From JABMPO01 sp964539785 (GTDB lineage: Bacteria > Fidelibacterota > Marinisomatia > Marinisomatales > TCS56), in assembly GCA_964539785.1 (NCBI GenBank), contig CAZIJQ010000026.1, forward strand, positions 1 through 33,781: 33,781 nucleotides of DNA, in the 5' to 3' direction. The notes under the pieces are model-generated. The model did no database searches and was not told where the DNA came from. It was given only the letters and a program-made list of their open reading frames with translations. The translations under genes were made by a program, and so were the position numbers. Numbering within the stretch: the first letter of the stretch is position 1; every line of letters starts with the position of its first letter. This document shows, piece after piece, positions 16,049 to 24,157 of this stretch.

Positions 16049-16810
16049 TCAGTTGATTGTAAATGTAAACACTGATACCGCCCCAAAACAGCCATAACCA
16101 CCCAGCACAGTATTTACTGCCTCATGGTAGGTTTGGGGTTTGATTGTCGTTGTACTGGTTTGATACTGAGCCAGGTTGGTTTCATAAGCATAAACTGCCA
16201 GCCCCATCGGTTCACCAATCAAATTTGATAAATTCACTTTAGCGATCAAAGTATCGCCGTTGCTGAGATAACGTTTAGTGATCGAATTGAAATCGGAAAT
16301 AACAACAATATCATACATTTCGATTTCTGCCTGCCCTGCAATGGAAACTTGAAAAATATTATTTTCAATTAATATGGAACTTATATCCACAGCGGGAACG
16401 GCGGGTACTATAACCTCACCGGTAAGCTCTGGTAATCCCGGTGCATTAGCAATCAATTGATAATTGACCTGTTCAGCAGGTGAGAAATCAGGGTTTGCAT
16501 AAATTTCACCGCGCAAACTATCAATGGTGAAAGTAAAAACCCAGATGGAGGAATCACTGGCAATAGTAACCGTGGCATTTTCAACCGTAACAATAAATTC
16601 CATAGTTGCTTCCTCAGTTTCCCAGGATCGCTCTACCCGGAAAAATGATGTGCCGGGAATACCATCGTTGCGTAGCACACCAATTATATTGAGACCGGGA
16701 ATATAGTCGGACTGGATTATCTCAGTTGGCATGGGTCCCGGATCCTGCGGCAGATCACAACTAATCAGGGCAATGAGAATCAATATTAATATTTTCTTCA
16801 TTTCTAACAT
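16049..16810 (-). CDS. DUF4249-like lipoprotein
   Basis: This 253-residue lipoprotein has the lipobox A-L-I-S-C18 (counting from the first ATG; a second ATG at 16801 fits equally well). The body is beta-rich with FFRVERSW early and ends with NTVLGGYGCFGAVSVFTFTIN-like strands (shown here only in part: GGYGCFGAVSVF), matching the DUF4249 pattern. Such lipoproteins usually sit next to a TonB-dependent receptor in Bacteroidota-like genomes and may serve as its surface partner, though without a known ligand. Only two bases separate it from the receptor stop at 16813, so coupling is expected. The family call rests on pattern and neighbourhood. Confidence 0.78.
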   Translation of the reverse strand: MLEMKKILILILIALISCDLPQDPGPMPTEIIQSDYIPGLNIIGVLRNDGIPGTSFFRVERSWETEEATMEFIVTVENATVTIASDSSIWVFTFTIDSLRGEIYANPDFSPAEQVNYQLIANAPGLPELTGEVIVPAVPAVDISSILIENNIFQVSIAGQAEIEMYDIVVISDFNSITKRYLSNGDTLIAKVNLSNLIGEPMGLAVYAYETNLAQYQTSTTTIKPQTYHEAVNTVLGGYGCFGAVSVFTFTIN

Positions 16811-16812
16811 CT

Positions 16813-19131
16813 CTAAAATTTTATGCTGTAGCCAGCGCTGACCATTGGGAAGTAGGCAATATCATAGCCGTAGTAACCATATTCGGGGATATAGATGTAC
16901 ATGTATGGATTACGCCGCAGGAACAGAAGATTTGATATTGACAGGGTGAAATACGATTCATCCGATCCGATATATTCCGCCAGATAATAACCGAATCCAC
17001 TACGCAATTTTTTCTTCCAACCGATATCCAATTCCAATCGTGCCGGATAGCGATAATTATTTTTGACAGGTGTGTAAGGCTCCGGAAACACCCCAACTGT
17101 ATTCGTCAACGGATCGTAAGTATAATGATTGTAGTTTCCAATTTCCCAGGTTCGTGGAAATCCGGAGCTGAATTTCACGGTTGAACTGGCGGTAATATCT
17201 TCAGTTAATTTATATAACAGAACTGCTTTCAGATTATGGGTCTGATCACCATCGTATAAAAACTCCTGACCGTTTTGAATGGTGGGATAACTGCGAGTAG
17301 AACGCGACCACGAATAACTGGTCCAACCGGAAAATCGGTTCCAATCGCCGCGGATCATCAATTCCGCGCCATGGGCCTGCCCCGATCCTTGCTCCAGAGC
17401 GGTACCATAAGAAAAAATCGAACTGGCGTTAGAATTATAATCAAATCGATACAACACCGGTAGATCTTTATAGTATGCTGTAACAGTATAATCCAGTTTA
17501 TGGGATAGGCGACCTTCCATTCCAAGGATATAGTGAATGGATGTCAGAGGCTGCACGTTTCGCAGCGGAAAATAATAATCCAGATACTGACTGATCTCAA
17601 CATCCTGGGTATTCATGGTGGTAATGAACTGGTGATAGCGGCCCCAAGCCGCTTTCAGTTTCGAATTCCCCAGTTTGATAGCCATGGACGCCCGCGGTTC
17701 GATCCGCCATTTGGAATCCCGGTGGAATCGCGCCTCCCTGAATCCCAGCTTGATCAGCGCCGGCCCCAATTCAACTTTGTCCTGAAAATAGAATGACAAC
17801 AGTGCCGAATTGACATCAGTGATCGATGATTTATCACTGAAAATTCCCGCATCATTATAGAAATTATAATTGCTGTTCTCGATTCCCAATTTAAGGGTTT
17901 GATTCCGAAAACCCAGGTAAGTCAGATTAGCCTTGGCCGTGAAATCAGAAATACGATTGATGATTTTGGTATTGTATTTCAACACAACATCAATATCCTG
18001 AATCGAATCATAGGCGCTGAAGCTGAAAAAATTATTGTTTTCAACACTGAATCGTGAAAAATAAACATGTGATTCACCAACTAGACTGGGGGTTATTATC
18101 GTTCGGGTTTTGATCCCAGCCGCTAGATTGGTAGCATCAGATAAAAATCCGAAGCTGTAGTCTTTCATATAGGGTTGCGTGAAATAGATGCTGAATCGAT
18201 GAAAATCATAATCCATATAGTCGCGGGCAAAGAAAGTGGATAACCGCATTTTTGTGTTTCCAATCGTATTCTGCCAGGCACCGTTAAAATCGCCCATATA
18301 ATTCGGCATATTCATCAATACTCTGTTCAGTAGGGATGTCATTATCCGCCCTGACAGCATTGCCGTACCACCAATGGGGGCAGGAAATTCCACTGCTCCT
18401 TTAAAACCGGATGTAGATGGTTTGAATTCGCCTTTCACCTGGTCCTGGTGACCTTCCCGGGAGGAAATATACAGGATCGAAGAATTTCGCCCGCCGAACT
18501 CGGCATCGTAACCCCCCACCAACATTTCAATATTCTTGATGGCATAAGGATTAAATATCGCCTGCAAGCTGAGCATATGCTGAGGATTATAGATCGTCAT
18601 GCCGTCCAGTTGAACCAGATTTTCGCCGGGATCACTACCCCTGACATAGTAAAGGGGTGAAATGGGATCAGATACTGTAGTGCTGGGCGAAAACTGAACC
18701 AGCCGGAAAACATCACGTCCCAGGGTTGGTACTTCCCGCAAAACAACCGGATCAACTTCAAAACTGGCAATATCCATATCGCGTTTAATAATCTTCCCGC
18801 GATTACCAGTAACTGTTACCGATTCACCTTTTATAGTGGCCGAAACCAGCTTTACCGTAGCGAGATAAATATCGTCGCCAGCAATTTCAACATCCATTTG
18901 CTGATTCTCATAGGCAATGTGGGAAAACCGGAGCTGATAACCGCCGGCTGGTATACCGGTTATGGTAAAAAATCCGTTCCTGTCCGTAGCTGCCCCTAAA
19001 TCTATTCCTGTTACCATAATATTTACGCCAATTATGGTTTCTCCGGATTCCTGATCCGCAACATACCCGGAAACATTTGCGGCCTCCAGCAAGTGGACCG
19101 AAAACCAAAGGATCAGGATTAGTTTTTTCAA
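16813..19131 (-). CDS. TonB-dependent receptor with carboxypeptidase-regulatory-like N-terminal domain
   Basis: This is a 772-residue outer-membrane receptor. The start is TTG at 19131, overlapping the TGA stop of the preceding frame, with no clear ribosome site, so it depends on coupling. Residues 1-17 are a signal peptide. Residues ~18-95 form a CarboxypepD_reg-like domain (VSGYVADQESGETIIGVN, TDRNGFFTITGIPAG). ESVTVTGNR near 103-111 may act as the TonB box. The plug follows (~120-230, YYVRGSDPGENLVQLDGM, GGYDAEFGGRNSS), then the barrel ending in the aromatic C-terminus YSIKF. It imports an unknown substrate with energy from TonB-ExbBD, which is not encoded here. It is flanked in one operon by the frameshifted envelope gene and a DUF4249 lipoprotein. 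Confidence 0.93.
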   Translation of the reverse strand: MKKLILILWFSVHLLEAANVSGYVADQESGETIIGVNIMVTGIDLGAATDRNGFFTITGIPAGGYQLRFSHIAYENQQMDVEIAGDDIYLATVKLVSATIKGESVTVTGNRGKIIKRDMDIASFEVDPVVLREVPTLGRDVFRLVQFSPSTTVSDPISPLYYVRGSDPGENLVQLDGMTIYNPQHMLSLQAIFNPYAIKNIEMLVGGYDAEFGGRNSSILYISSREGHQDQVKGEFKPSTSGFKGAVEFPAPIGGTAMLSGRIMTSLLNRVLMNMPNYMGDFNGAWQNTIGNTKMRLSTFFARDYMDYDFHRFSIYFTQPYMKDYSFGFLSDATNLAAGIKTRTIITPSLVGESHVYFSRFSVENNNFFSFSAYDSIQDIDVVLKYNTKIINRISDFTAKANLTYLGFRNQTLKLGIENSNYNFYNDAGIFSDKSSITDVNSALLSFYFQDKVELGPALIKLGFREARFHRDSKWRIEPRASMAIKLGNSKLKAAWGRYHQFITTMNTQDVEISQYLDYYFPLRNVQPLTSIHYILGMEGRLSHKLDYTVTAYYKDLPVLYRFDYNSNASSIFSYGTALEQGSGQAHGAELMIRGDWNRFSGWTSYSWSRSTRSYPTIQNGQEFLYDGDQTHNLKAVLLYKLTEDITASSTVKFSSGFPRTWEIGNYNHYTYDPLTNTVGVFPEPYTPVKNNYRYPARLELDIGWKKKLRSGFGYYLAEYIGSDESYFTLSISNLLFLRRNPYMYIYIPEYGYYGYDIAYFPMVSAGYSIKF

Positions 19132-19688
19132 GGTAGATTTACCCCAACTGTCATCAGCAAACCTCCTTCAAATAGATCAACAAATTCCGGTAATGCATTT
19201 ACCTGTAAATAAACACCGGCTCCAACATGTAATCCGCGCAGGTATCGCGGTCGGTACTCCACGTTACCTAGCAAGCCAGCATGAAACATGAAAATATTTT
19301 TCCAATGAATTGTATCAAAATATTCGGCCTGATAGCTATTGAAACCAAACCGAACTGTAATACCACTTCTTAAGATGATATTGTCATTTTTGCGAAAAAA
19401 CCATTGCTGATCTAAGCCACGAGTACCAATTGATTCCATTTTTTTTGAGCGCCGGTAATATACTCCACGGACACCATTGATCCAGTCGCTCCGTTCATCT
19501 TTTGGAAACAATAATGTCAACCGGGCATCAATTATAAATCCATCTTTAAGAAAAATATAATCAATCCAGGGATTCAATTCCCGCCGATAGGGAAATCGGG
19601 TGATATTTATATCCTGCTCTGGGTCTGATAGACTAGCTTTCTGCTCAAACAGCAGCTTTTCCAGTAGATCGGAGTAAACCGTTTCCGG
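19128..19688 (-). CDS. Downstream part of a frameshifted envelope protein gene
   Basis: This frame is open from 19688 to the TGA at 19128-19130 (186 codons) and is best read as the second half of the gene that starts at 20155. A TTG at 19577 could act as a separate start giving 149 residues, but the 37 codons before it (PETVYSDLLEKLLFEQ...) are equally protein-like, so a new start there is unlikely. The product is rich in aromatic beta-strand-like segments (IDARLTLLF, GVRGVYYRR, LRSGITVRFGF, GLHVGAGVYLQV), suggesting a small membrane barrel or beta-sandwich. It ends in a stop overlapping the receptor start, so translation of this half is probably what couples to the receptor. Confidence 0.6.
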   Translation of the reverse strand, partial: PETVYSDLLEKLLFEQKASLSDPEQDINITRFPYRRELNPWIDYIFLKDGFIIDARLTLLFPKDERSDWINGVRGVYYRRSKKMESIGTRGLDQQWFFRKNDNIILRSGITVRFGFNSYQAEYFDTIHWKNIFMFHAGLLGNVEYRPRYLRGLHVGAGVYLQVNALPEFVDLFEGGLLMTVGVNLP

Positions 19689-20155
19689 TTTTTTTTCTTT
19701 TGTTTTTTAACCGTGAAGTCCCATTGCCAATCCCGTATTATTTGACCACTGCTATCAACCAGATAAGAATACCCATTCAGTTTATTACCTTTACTAAACA
19801 GTCCATTGCGATCATACCAAAAGGTCAGATTAGCTATATATAACTTGCTGTTATTCATTATCGATGAATCAGAAATATACCAATCAACCGTTTGGGCCAG
19901 GGGATTATTTAAAATGTAGTATTGATCAACCGGAATATAACGCCATTTCTTTTTGGTCTGGGTTCCCAAAATCACGCCCGAATCCAGCCGGTCATCAATC
20001 GTGAAAGAGTGTTTTTTATTTGAAACTAAACTATCACCCAGGATGGTGACTGTAATCGTGTCTGCAATAAAATTTGGCTTTTCCCATTTTAGCGCGAATG
20101 AACTGGAAGTGATTATTGTAAGAAATATTATGAATGAGAGATATTTATTTCGCAC
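19607..20155 (-). CDS. Upstream part of a frameshifted envelope protein gene
   Basis: From a GTG at 20155 (weak ribosome site) this frame gives 182 residues. Residues 1-21 are a signal peptide (FIIFLTIITSSSFA). Residues ~25-150 are beta-rich with many Trp and Tyr and continue to DWQWDFTVKKQKKKN156. After the A-run the last 26 residues become basic and Cys/Ser rich, unlike the rest, and end at 19607. In the -1 frame the sequence continues as a plausible protein into 19128, so the intact product would be about 342 residues. I know no family for it. It heads the operon with the TonB receptor and the DUF4249 lipoprotein, so a role in the same uptake function is inferred. Confidence 0.65.
   Translation of the reverse strand: MRNKYLSFIIFLTIITSSSFALKWEKPNFIADTITVTILGDSLVSNKKHSFTIDDRLDSGVILGTQTKKKWRYIPVDQYYILNNPLAQTVDWYISDSSIMNNSKLYIANLTFWYDRNGLFSKGNKLNGYSYLVDSSGQIIRDWQWDFTVKKQKKKNRKRFTPIYWKSCCLSRKLVYQTQSRI
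19688..19696 (-). other. Candidate -1 frameshift site (A8 run, A AAA AAC heptamer)
   Basis: On the minus strand an A8 run is read in the first frame as ...AAG AAA AAA AAC CGG, so the heptamer A AAA AAC is in the correct phase for -1 slippage. After the slip the next codon is CCG, which enters the long downstream frame. The downstream frame has a TAA at 19709-19707, just upstream of the run, so the change of frame must happen at or after this point. AACCG/CGGTT with a GAAA loop directly follows. Alternatives are polymerase slippage on A8, a true mutation, or a missing A in the assembly. Confidence 0.6.
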
Positions 20156-20304
20156 GTTATAAGTTTAAGCTAACTGGTTACTGGTTCCATTTCTGTGCCA
20201 GAACCCCAGATAAATAGAATTTGAATCGAAGCATATGTAAAATTATTTAACGATCAGATATTCTAATCGTGATAATAATCACTTCAAAAAAGAGGTATTA
20301 ACTA

Positions 20305-20853
20305 TTACTGGCGCAATAAAAGAGTACGATCTTTGAAAGCCTCAGAGTCATCAGCATATTTTTTGAAAAAGGTCTGGAGTTCGGCAGTAGTCGCTGTGAG
20401 AACAATGGCATCATCCACCATTTCGTGAGCCAGATTTTCAGTCGATTCAGACAAGATATTCTTCAGCCATTCATGATCCAACATTGTATAGCGGCAGCTA
20501 TCGGGATAAATCTCCATTCGGGCAAATAAGTGGGCGCCGATCAAATGCAATTTGTAAAAATCATTATCAGTACCCGGTTCATATGGATAAGTATCCAAAA
20601 ATAGATAATCGTCCAATTTCAACAAATGTGCTTTGAACTGAGCAGGTTGACCTTCCTCAGATACAATCAAATCATATCGGTTATTATCTACTGCAGAAAA
20701 GGTCCAGGTATTCTTATCATCATCAAACCAGGTGCCAAGCAATTCCGGGGAAAAGACCAGATCGTCCACCGTAAACAACGGATGAATTGAACGGACGCAG
20801 GCCAAACCAAATAGCAGCAACCCAAAAAGTAAAATAATTGTAATTTTTCTCAT
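20305..20853 (-). CDS. Lipoprotein of unknown function
   Basis: This 182-residue protein has the lipobox F-G-L-A-C19. The mature part begins VRSIHPLFTVDDLVF and then PELLGTW, followed by beta strands with alternating polar residues; a lipocalin-like or small beta-sandwich fold seems possible. Proteins with a C-x-x-x-x-x-P-L-(F/Y)-T-x-x-D-L start and a LxGTW strand are frequent in FCB genomes without known role. AGGAG precedes the ATG by eight bases. It is the last of five closely spaced minus-strand genes, 35 bases after the CBS protein gene. I see no strong terminator in the 149 bases that follow. Confidence 0.75.
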   Translation of the reverse strand: MRKITIILLFGLLLFGLACVRSIHPLFTVDDLVFSPELLGTWFDDDKNTWTFSAVDNNRYDLIVSEEGQPAQFKAHLLKLDDYLFLDTYPYEPGTDNDFYKLHLIGAHLFARMEIYPDSCRYTMLDHEWLKNILSESTENLAHEMVDDAIVLTATTAELQTFFKKYADDSEAFKDRTLLLRQ

Positions 20854-20888
20854 ATTGTGTACTCCTATAATGTTTTACTCACGAGAAG

Positions 20889-21287
20889 TTAATGTGGGAT
20901 CGACTGTACCGCCTGCAAAATATCTTTCCTGCTTAAATGACCTACCAGCATTCCTTCTTCAACAACCGGAAACCGGCGGTAATGGCAATCAAGGAATTTT
21001 TGTGCGGCACTATGAATGCTCTCATTGGCATCGAGAGTATCAACATTTTTAGACATTAAGTCTCCAACCAGGGCACCCATACCATCATAATAGGATGAAT
21101 GAACAGTAGTTTTCAGACAATCCTTTTCGGAAATAAATCCAACTATTTTTCCGTCTTCATTTAGGACTGATCCACCAGATTTCCCGGAATTGAGAAGCAA
21201 TTCAATTACTTCAAATACATTTTGTTTTGGCGTAAAGGTAATGACATCTTTCGCCATTATATCCTTAACTGCAATTGGTTTTTCCAT
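20889..21287 (-). CDS. Two-CBS-domain protein
   Basis: This 132-residue cytoplasmic protein consists of a CBS pair: the first repeat is ~7-62 (VKDIMAKDVITFTPKQNVFEV, IVGFISEKDCL) and the second ~73-130 (VGDLMSKNVDTLDANESIHSA, LVGHLSRKDIL). Such pairs bind adenine nucleotides or related ligands in the cleft and act as energy or ligand sensors. No effector domain is fused, so it would act in trans. GGAG lies seven bases before the ATG. The gene is within the five-gene run between the acetyltransferase and a lipoprotein; which partner it senses for is unknown. Confidence 0.92.
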   Translation of the reverse strand: MEKPIAVKDIMAKDVITFTPKQNVFEVIELLLNSGKSGGSVLNEDGKIVGFISEKDCLKTTVHSSYYDGMGALVGDLMSKNVDTLDANESIHSAAQKFLDCHYRRFPVVEEGMLVGHLSRKDILQAVQSIPH

Positions 21288-21350
21288 AGTTTTACTCCAT
21301 TTCTCCCCATGATTATTTTTCTATTCCAATAACAATATAAATCAGAATTA

Positions 21351-22580
21351 TCAAAAATCCCATTCAGGTTTGGGTTCAGGTAATTGCAGTAAAACGTCCA
21401 GTTTACGTAATAGTTCCTCAGGGCCGGACAGATCGTCTGTGATCATCAAGCCGGTAGCCGGTCGCACACCCAGCCAGAGCCGTGTGAAGGCTCCGATTGA
21501 TGCCCGTAAAGTAGGCAGCCCCAAGTCTTTCCCAGGGGTAGCCGATGACTCTTGTCCAAGTGATACAACATACTCGCCGGCAATCCCCTGCCAGGGGTCA
21601 GACTCATCCAGATAAGCGGATATGGGATCACTAACTTCAAGATTAAATCTAACAGAACCATGCGGTAGTTTCGTGCGAACCAGACATTCTCCTAAACTAC
21701 AAATCCGCACCTGATAATAGGATGACGAACGGCAGCGATTCTCATATTTGGACTTTGCTGTCATCTGACGCAATTTAAATGGCTGTTCTATTAAATCCTG
21801 AAACTGAATACCGGCCGGTTCACGCATGGTCACCAGGCGTACCTGATCTCCAAAACTTTTTAACAATGCCAGTAGTTCGAGATATTGGTCACCAGTCCGG
21901 AAGGCATACACCGGAATATCATAGGGCCCCGATTCACCACTCCCTTTTATCCATAGAAAATGGGTCAAATCACCATTTGGTCCATCATAATAACCCAGGC
22001 CAAAACTGCCTTTAATCCATATGAGCTCGGCGTGAACAGAATTATCCTGTAAAATATTAATGCTGCCATGACCCCGGCGACGATTAACTAGCGCCTGTTG
22101 GACATGCTTATAATCCTCCGGTTTAATTCTTTTTGGCTGACGGAAGGAATGGCTAACATTCAACAGGGATGGGTCAAAACTGAACCGCTGTTCATATACC
22201 CCGGAACCAAACCCCAGACGGTTGTAAAATCCTTGCTCAAAAATTCCCAGGCCTGCCACCAGCGCTCCGGCAGCGGCATCTCTGGCAATTACTTTAGCAG
22301 TCAACTTGGCGGCTAATCCTTGCTTCCGGGCTACACGGCTGGTTACCACGCCAGTAACTGCAGTAAATGGCAGATCTTCGCTCAGATATTTGATTGACCC
22401 GGGCATCGTGCCGGCAAAGCATTCTGCCTCTCCGTTAATGTCTGCAATTATAGCCCGGGAACCATTGAGATATATTTTTATCCCCGGTTCTTCTTCTTTA
22501 CTGGTGAGCCATCCGACTTCCCGGAATATTCTTAAAACCGATTTTTCATCATTCTTTGGATCATACTTTCTGATTTCCAT
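21351..22580 (-). CDS. Eis-like GNAT N-acetyltransferase
   Basis: This is a 409-residue protein from the ATG at 22580 (GGAG seven bases upstream; the longer frame to 22631 would use GTG and overlap the upstream gene). It has the Eis layout: an N-terminal GNAT domain with VVTSRVARKQGLAAKL (78-93) as the acetyl-CoA loop, IFEQGFYNRLGFG (113-125) with Y119 in the position of the proposed general acid, a second GNAT-like half, and a C-terminal SCP2-like domain. The protein ends in Phe409, as in Eis enzymes, where the terminal carboxylate takes part in catalysis. Eis proteins acetylate amines, including aminoglycosides; the substrate here is unknown. It starts four bases after the VanX-like gene. 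Confidence 0.85.
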   Translation of the reverse strand: MEIRKYDPKNDEKSVLRIFREVGWLTSKEEEPGIKIYLNGSRAIIADINGEAECFAGTMPGSIKYLSEDLPFTAVTGVVTSRVARKQGLAAKLTAKVIARDAAAGALVAGLGIFEQGFYNRLGFGSGVYEQRFSFDPSLLNVSHSFRQPKRIKPEDYKHVQQALVNRRRGHGSINILQDNSVHAELIWIKGSFGLGYYDGPNGDLTHFLWIKGSGESGPYDIPVYAFRTGDQYLELLALLKSFGDQVRLVTMREPAGIQFQDLIEQPFKLRQMTAKSKYENRCRSSSYYQVRICSLGECLVRTKLPHGSVRFNLEVSDPISAYLDESDPWQGIAGEYVVSLGQESSATPGKDLGLPTLRASIGAFTRLWLGVRPATGLMITDDLSGPEELLRKLDVLLQLPEPKPEWDF

Positions 22581-22584
22581 AACA

Positions 22585-23343
22585 TTACTCCACTGGGAAA
22601 TTAAAATAAGTATCGGGAAATGGTTCGTCACGCAAATTAAAATGCCACCATTCCTTGGTGTAATTCCTGAATCCGTATTTCTCCATGATCGATTTGAGTA
22701 GCAGCCGATTTAGCCGCTGCTCCTGAGTCAAAGCTGGGTTGGCAGTATGCGAAATCTCATGAAAACAATCGAATCCCGATCCCATATCGATACTGTTATC
22801 GAGATCACCCGGACGCGAGCCTTGCGAACAATCACACTGATTCAATATATCAAACTTTGATTGATCCGGCACCGGAAAGGGTATTATCGTTAAATCCACC
22901 GCACTGCCGCGGGTATGGCTGGAACGAGTTGCAATATAAACTTCTTCCAGGAGCACCGGTTTGGTCAGGGTAGGATAAAATTCCTTTTTGGTGAGCGTAT
23001 CAGCGAAGTCTGCCGCCCAACGTACAAAATGATCCACTGCCTGTTGGGGGCGATAAGCATCATAGATTTTCAAGCCAAGTCCAAACTGATTCAATTCTTT
23101 TTGTACCAGCGCCAGCGCACCGGCAGCCTGCTCAGTAATGATAGCAACGGGAGCGTTGTAGCCGTCTATGGTTTCTCCGATAAAATTAAAATTAGTGGCA
23201 TAGCGGATATCCAAAACAACATTAGGAATCACGTCCTTAACATACACAAATTCTTCCGGTAATTGACCGGCCGATAGGCCAATACAGATCAATATGGAAC
23301 CGAGCAGTAGTTTACTCAAACGATTTTTCATTTTGTTTATCAT
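22585..23343 (-). CDS. VanX/DdpX-type D-alanyl-D-alanine dipeptidase (M15D), exported
   Basis: This 252-residue zinc dipeptidase carries an N-terminal signal peptide (~1-26), so it acts outside the cytoplasm. The metal-site motif S141-x-H143-x-x-G-x-A-x-D150 and the E231-W-W-H234 motif give the zinc ligands and catalytic Glu, and Y-R98-P is the conserved Arg motif. Members split D-Ala-D-Ala. Exported forms without vanA or vanH neighbours usually serve wall-peptide salvage rather than vancomycin resistance, and none of the van genes is here. The ATG at 23343 overlaps an AAGG; the ATG at 23331 is an alternative. It lies nine bases after the TrpF-like gene and four before the acetyltransferase. 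Confidence 0.93.
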   Translation of the reverse strand: MINKMKNRLSKLLLGSILICIGLSAGQLPEEFVYVKDVIPNVVLDIRYATNFNFIGETIDGYNAPVAIITEQAAGALALVQKELNQFGLGLKIYDAYRPQQAVDHFVRWAADFADTLTKKEFYPTLTKPVLLEEVYIATRSSHTRGSAVDLTIIPFPVPDQSKFDILNQCDCSQGSRPGDLDNSIDMGSGFDCFHEISHTANPALTQEQRLNRLLLKSIMEKYGFRNYTKEWWHFNLRDEPFPDTYFNFPVE

Positions 23344-23352
23344 CCTTGCAAA

Positions 23353-24015
23353 TTAATCTGATTGGCTATTTTTTATAGTTTGAATAAATGCTGCCAGTTT
23401 ATCCTTATCCAACCGGTCATTGGTTCTAACACCACTACAAACATCAATACCGTAAGGTTTGACAGTGGCAATAGCCTCAGCCACATTGTCCGGATTAAGC
23501 CCGCCAGCTAGGTAAACCGGCACCTTAACCGCCTGGCAGATATTTCGACTGACTTGCCAATTGTGAGTACGACCCGTGCCTCCCAAGGATTTTAACTCGG
23601 CAGCAGGATTGCCTGAATCGAGCAAAAATATATCGATAAACGGTTCCAATTCGCAGGCCTGATCGAAAACATCCGGTCCGGTAATATGCAGTACCTGCAC
23701 CAGATCCACCTTTGGTAATCGCTGTTTCAGTTTCTCCAAATCCCGGGATGGTAGCGAGTCACATAATTGAATCGCAGTGGTTCCACAGCGTTTATGCTGA
23801 GCAACCAAGTCGTCCACGTTTTGTTTGCTCGTCAGCAAAAAGGTATCAATTTCAACTGGTATAACTGAACTGATGGCAGCGATTTCAAGTTCGGAAATCA
23901 CTCCCGGTCCGTTAGGCATTGCAGAAACTAAACCGATGACATTTGCTCCGGCAGTGATGGCCATTTGCGCTTCGGCTGGCAACTTGATACAACAAATTTT
24001 GATCTTGATATCCAT
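23353..24015 (-). CDS. Stand-alone TrpF-like (phosphoribosylanthranilate isomerase family) protein
   Basis: This is a 220-residue TIM-barrel protein. The frame can extend to a TTG at 24066, but the ATG at 24015 gives the usual family N-terminus. KICCI (6-10) holds C8 in the position of the catalytic Cys of KICG in TrpF, and D133 in FLLDSG matches the catalytic Asp. GGTGRTHNW (145-153) and AGGLNPDNV (170-178) are the phosphate-binding loops. However, the canonical F-x-x-x-S-P-R segment after strand 2 is replaced by LVSAMPNGPG (29-38), and no other trp gene is nearby. It may be a relative that acts on another ribulose-type phosphate or has another role. It heads the five-gene run. Confidence 0.8.
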   Translation of the reverse strand: MDIKIKICCIKLPAEAQMAITAGANVIGLVSAMPNGPGVISELEIAAISSVIPVEIDTFLLTSKQNVDDLVAQHKRCGTTAIQLCDSLPSRDLEKLKQRLPKVDLVQVLHITGPDVFDQACELEPFIDIFLLDSGNPAAELKSLGGTGRTHNWQVSRNICQAVKVPVYLAGGLNPDNVAEAIATVKPYGIDVCSGVRTNDRLDKDKLAAFIQTIKNSQSD

Positions 24016-24157
24016 TACAATATCCGTTACTACGGCGACAAATATAACTGAAAACTCTACATTCAATAAATCAAATAAAAATTACTGGAATTTTTATTCG
24101 GATTTTCCCGCTTTCAATAATTCATTAATACAACAATGGGTGGATTTTGCATCTTAA

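Noticed and set aside
19128..19577. Independent 149-residue gene starting at TTG 19577
   Set aside because: The same frame continues upstream for 37 protein-like codons to the A8 run, so a frameshifted continuation of the upstream gene explains it better.
20226..20300. Small stems (ACGAT/ATCGT, GTGAT/ATCAC) after the lipoprotein gene considered as a terminator
   Set aside because: Stems are only five pairs, AT-rich and lack a following U-run on the minus strand.
22581..22631. N-terminal extension of the Eis-like protein to a GTG at 22631
   Set aside because: It would overlap the end of the VanX-like gene; the ATG at 22580 has a GGAG site and the normal family N-terminus.
22585..23343. Vancomycin-resistance cluster
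   Set aside because: Only a VanX-like dipeptidase is present, with a signal peptide and without vanA/B, vanH or vanRS neighbours; salvage is more likely.
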